From positions 1-13,777 of the forward strand of contig PWUO01000191.1 in NCBI GenBank assembly GCA_003562555.1: 13,777 nucleotides of DNA, written 5' to 3'. Positions within the stretch are counted from its first letter, which is position 1; each line of letters begins with the position of its first letter. Source of the stretch: Dehalococcoidia bacterium. GTDB lineage: Bacteria; Chloroflexota; Dehalococcoidia; GIF9; AB-539-J10. Of this stretch, positions 12,722 to 13,777 are shown piece after piece. The translations under genes were made by a program, and so were the position numbers. A model generated the notes under the pieces. That model made no database searches and had not been told where the DNA came from. It saw nothing but the letters and a program-made list of their open reading frames with translations.

Positions 12722-13690
12722 ATGAAGGTATACGTGTCATTCTGGCTCCCCGAGGCCCCCTTGAATGTACTCAGGGAGAAGCATGAGGTCATAGTCAACG
12801 AAAAGGAATCTCTGCCCTCAGCAGATGAACTGGTCGCACAGCTCGCTGACGCGGACGCGTTTCTCTGCGTCGGAAGCAGGGTCGACAGTTCCGTACTCGA
12901 TAGAGTGGGTGATCGACTGAAGGTCATCGCCAACTGGGGCGTGGGCTACAACAATATCGACGCGGACTACGCAGCCGGGAAGGGCATCATGGTTACCAAC
13001 ACTCCCGATGTGCTGACGGAAACGACCGCCGACATGGCGTGGGCGCTGCTCATGGCCGTGGCACGAAGGGTCGTGGAGGCGGACGCCTACGTGCGGGCAG
13101 GGCAGTTCCAGGGGTTCAAGCCGTTCGCGATGCTGGGATCCGATGTCTGGGGAAAGACGATCGGAATCGTCGGATTTGGACGCATCGGGCAGGCGGTTGG
13201 CAGGCGCGCGCTCGGTTTCGGAATGAAGGTGCTCTACTACGATGCGGTGCGTCTCTCGCCTGAGTCTGAAAAGGAACTCTCCGCCACCTACGTCGATCTC
13301 GACACGCTTGTCAAGGTCTCGGACTTCGTATCGCTGCACGTGCCCCTGGTTGACGACACGCGACACCTGATCGATGCCGCACGACTGTCCACGATGAAGC
13401 CCACTGCCTTTCTCGTCAACGCGGCAAGGGGGCCGGTGGTCGATGAACAGGCGCTTCTGGACGCGTTGCGTGACGGAAAGATAGCCGGCGCGGGGCTGGA
13501 CGTATTCGAACGCGAGCCCGAGGTGACTCCAGGGCTGCTGGAACTGTCCAACGTGGTGCTTGCACCCCACATCGGAAGCGGCACGTGGGAAACCCGCACC
13601 AACATGGCACACGTAGCGGTCAGGAACATCATCGCTGCACTGGACGGTGAAACCCCTCCGAATCTGGTCAACAAGCCTTCCGCAGTGTAG
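12722..13690 (+). CDS. D-2-hydroxyacid dehydrogenase (glyoxylate/hydroxypyruvate reductase-like)
   Basis: A 322-residue NAD-dependent reductase of the D-isomer 2-hydroxyacid dehydrogenase family. NWGVGYNNID near 71-80 and TETTADMAWALLMAVARR near 99-115 are typical of the glyoxylate/hydroxypyruvate reductase branch. The coenzyme domain has GKTIGIVGFGRIGQAV (144-159) with D174 closing the second strand, favouring NAD. The catalytic residues R236 (NAARGPVVDE), E265 and H283 (HIGSG) are present. The last residue is Val-322 and the stop codon lies inside the left arm of the terminal palindrome. The ATG at 12722 follows GAGGAGGT by 7 nt. It has its own -10 box, so it is probably separate from the pdxS operon. 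Phosphoglycerate dehydrogenase is less likely because no regulatory ACT domain is present. Confidence 0.92.
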   Translation: MKVYVSFWLPEAPLNVLREKHEVIVNEKESLPSADELVAQLADADAFLCVGSRVDSSVLDRVGDRLKVIANWGVGYNNIDADYAAGKGIMVTNTPDVLTETTADMAWALLMAVARRVVEADAYVRAGQFQGFKPFAMLGSDVWGKTIGIVGFGRIGQAVGRRALGFGMKVLYYDAVRLSPESEKELSATYVDLDTLVKVSDFVSLHVPLVDDTRHLIDAARLSTMKPTAFLVNAARGPVVDEQALLDALRDGKIAGAGLDVFEREPEVTPGLLELSNVVLAPHIGSGTWETRTNMAHVAVRNIIAALDGETPPNLVNKPSAV

Positions 13691-13777
13691 AGTTCCTCAA
13701 CGGCTGCAACTGACGGCAACGGGCGGGCGTCGACGCCCGCCCGTTGCCGTCAGTTGCAGCCGTTGAGGAACTCTACA
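13686..13777. repeat. Perfect 92-bp palindrome at the right edge
   Basis: Two 46-nt arms (13686-13731 and 13732-13777) are exact reverse complements with no spacer; the centre is GTCGAC. The left arm begins in the last codon of the dehydrogenase gene and includes its stop. The GC-rich core around CGGGCGGGCGTCGACGCCCG could be a genuine terminator hairpin. The perfection over 92 bp and the exact end at the window edge suggest instead that the contig has folded back on itself. Confidence 0.95.

Overview
This is a bacterial, GC-rich, gene-dense stretch with eleven protein genes, a mixture of ATG, GTG and TTG starts, and almost no non-coding DNA. No RNA gene, insertion sequence, CRISPR array or phage gene was seen. 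Gene content and protein style (an R3H/AAA ATPase of the Ycf45 type beside tmk, PdxS-type vitamin B6 synthesis, an HMG-CoA-synthase-like protein fused to a DUF35 zinc ribbon beside an SCP2-type thiolase) suggest a Dehalococcoidia-like member of the Chloroflexota. This placement comes from gene content by eye and is only moderately supported. The right edge is a perfect 92-bp palindrome, which looks like a contig end, so the window is probably from a draft or metagenomic assembly.

Layout. On the minus strand at the left, a bifunctional Rel (p)ppGpp synthetase/hydrolase runs off the left edge. It is divergent from rsmG (16S rRNA G527 methyltransferase), with back-to-back promoters and a 16-bp palindrome between them. 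From 3098 to 7479 on the plus strand lies an acyl-CoA catabolic cluster: a BadH-like short-chain dehydrogenase, a 3-hydroxyacyl-CoA dehydrogenase, an HMG-CoA-synthase-like/DUF35 fusion, and an SCP2-family thiolase. A 13-bp GC-rich hairpin ends it. From 7616 to 12664 is a tightly packed housekeeping operon: pdxS, an R3H/AAA ATPase, tmk, mnmA, rnhB and yraN, with 3-37 nt gaps and two overlaps. A D-2-hydroxyacid dehydrogenase with its own -10 box follows, and then the terminal palindrome.

How the genes work together. The catabolic cluster looks like the oxidation-plus-thiolysis end of a beta-oxidation-like route. Two dehydrogenases of different folds form 3-ketoacyl-CoA, and the thiolase cleaves it. 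The DUF35 module probably serves the thiolase, as DUF35 partners do in archaeal thiolase/HMG-CoA synthase complexes and in BbsAB. The HMG-CoA-synthase half appears to have lost its Cys, Glu and His catalytic residues, so it may be a scaffold or carry a changed activity. The acyl-CoA dehydrogenase, hydratase and CoA-activation steps are not in the window, so the substrate is unknown.

The most striking regulatory observation is that rel and pdxS share one architecture: TTGCGT, a 17-bp spacer, TATWAT, 6-7 nt, then ATGGA, with no Shine-Dalgarno sequence. Both are predicted to be leaderless messages. A third promoter, for rsmG, places ATGGA at the same distance from its -10 box, but there it opens a four-codon reading frame whose stop overlaps the rsmG start codon.
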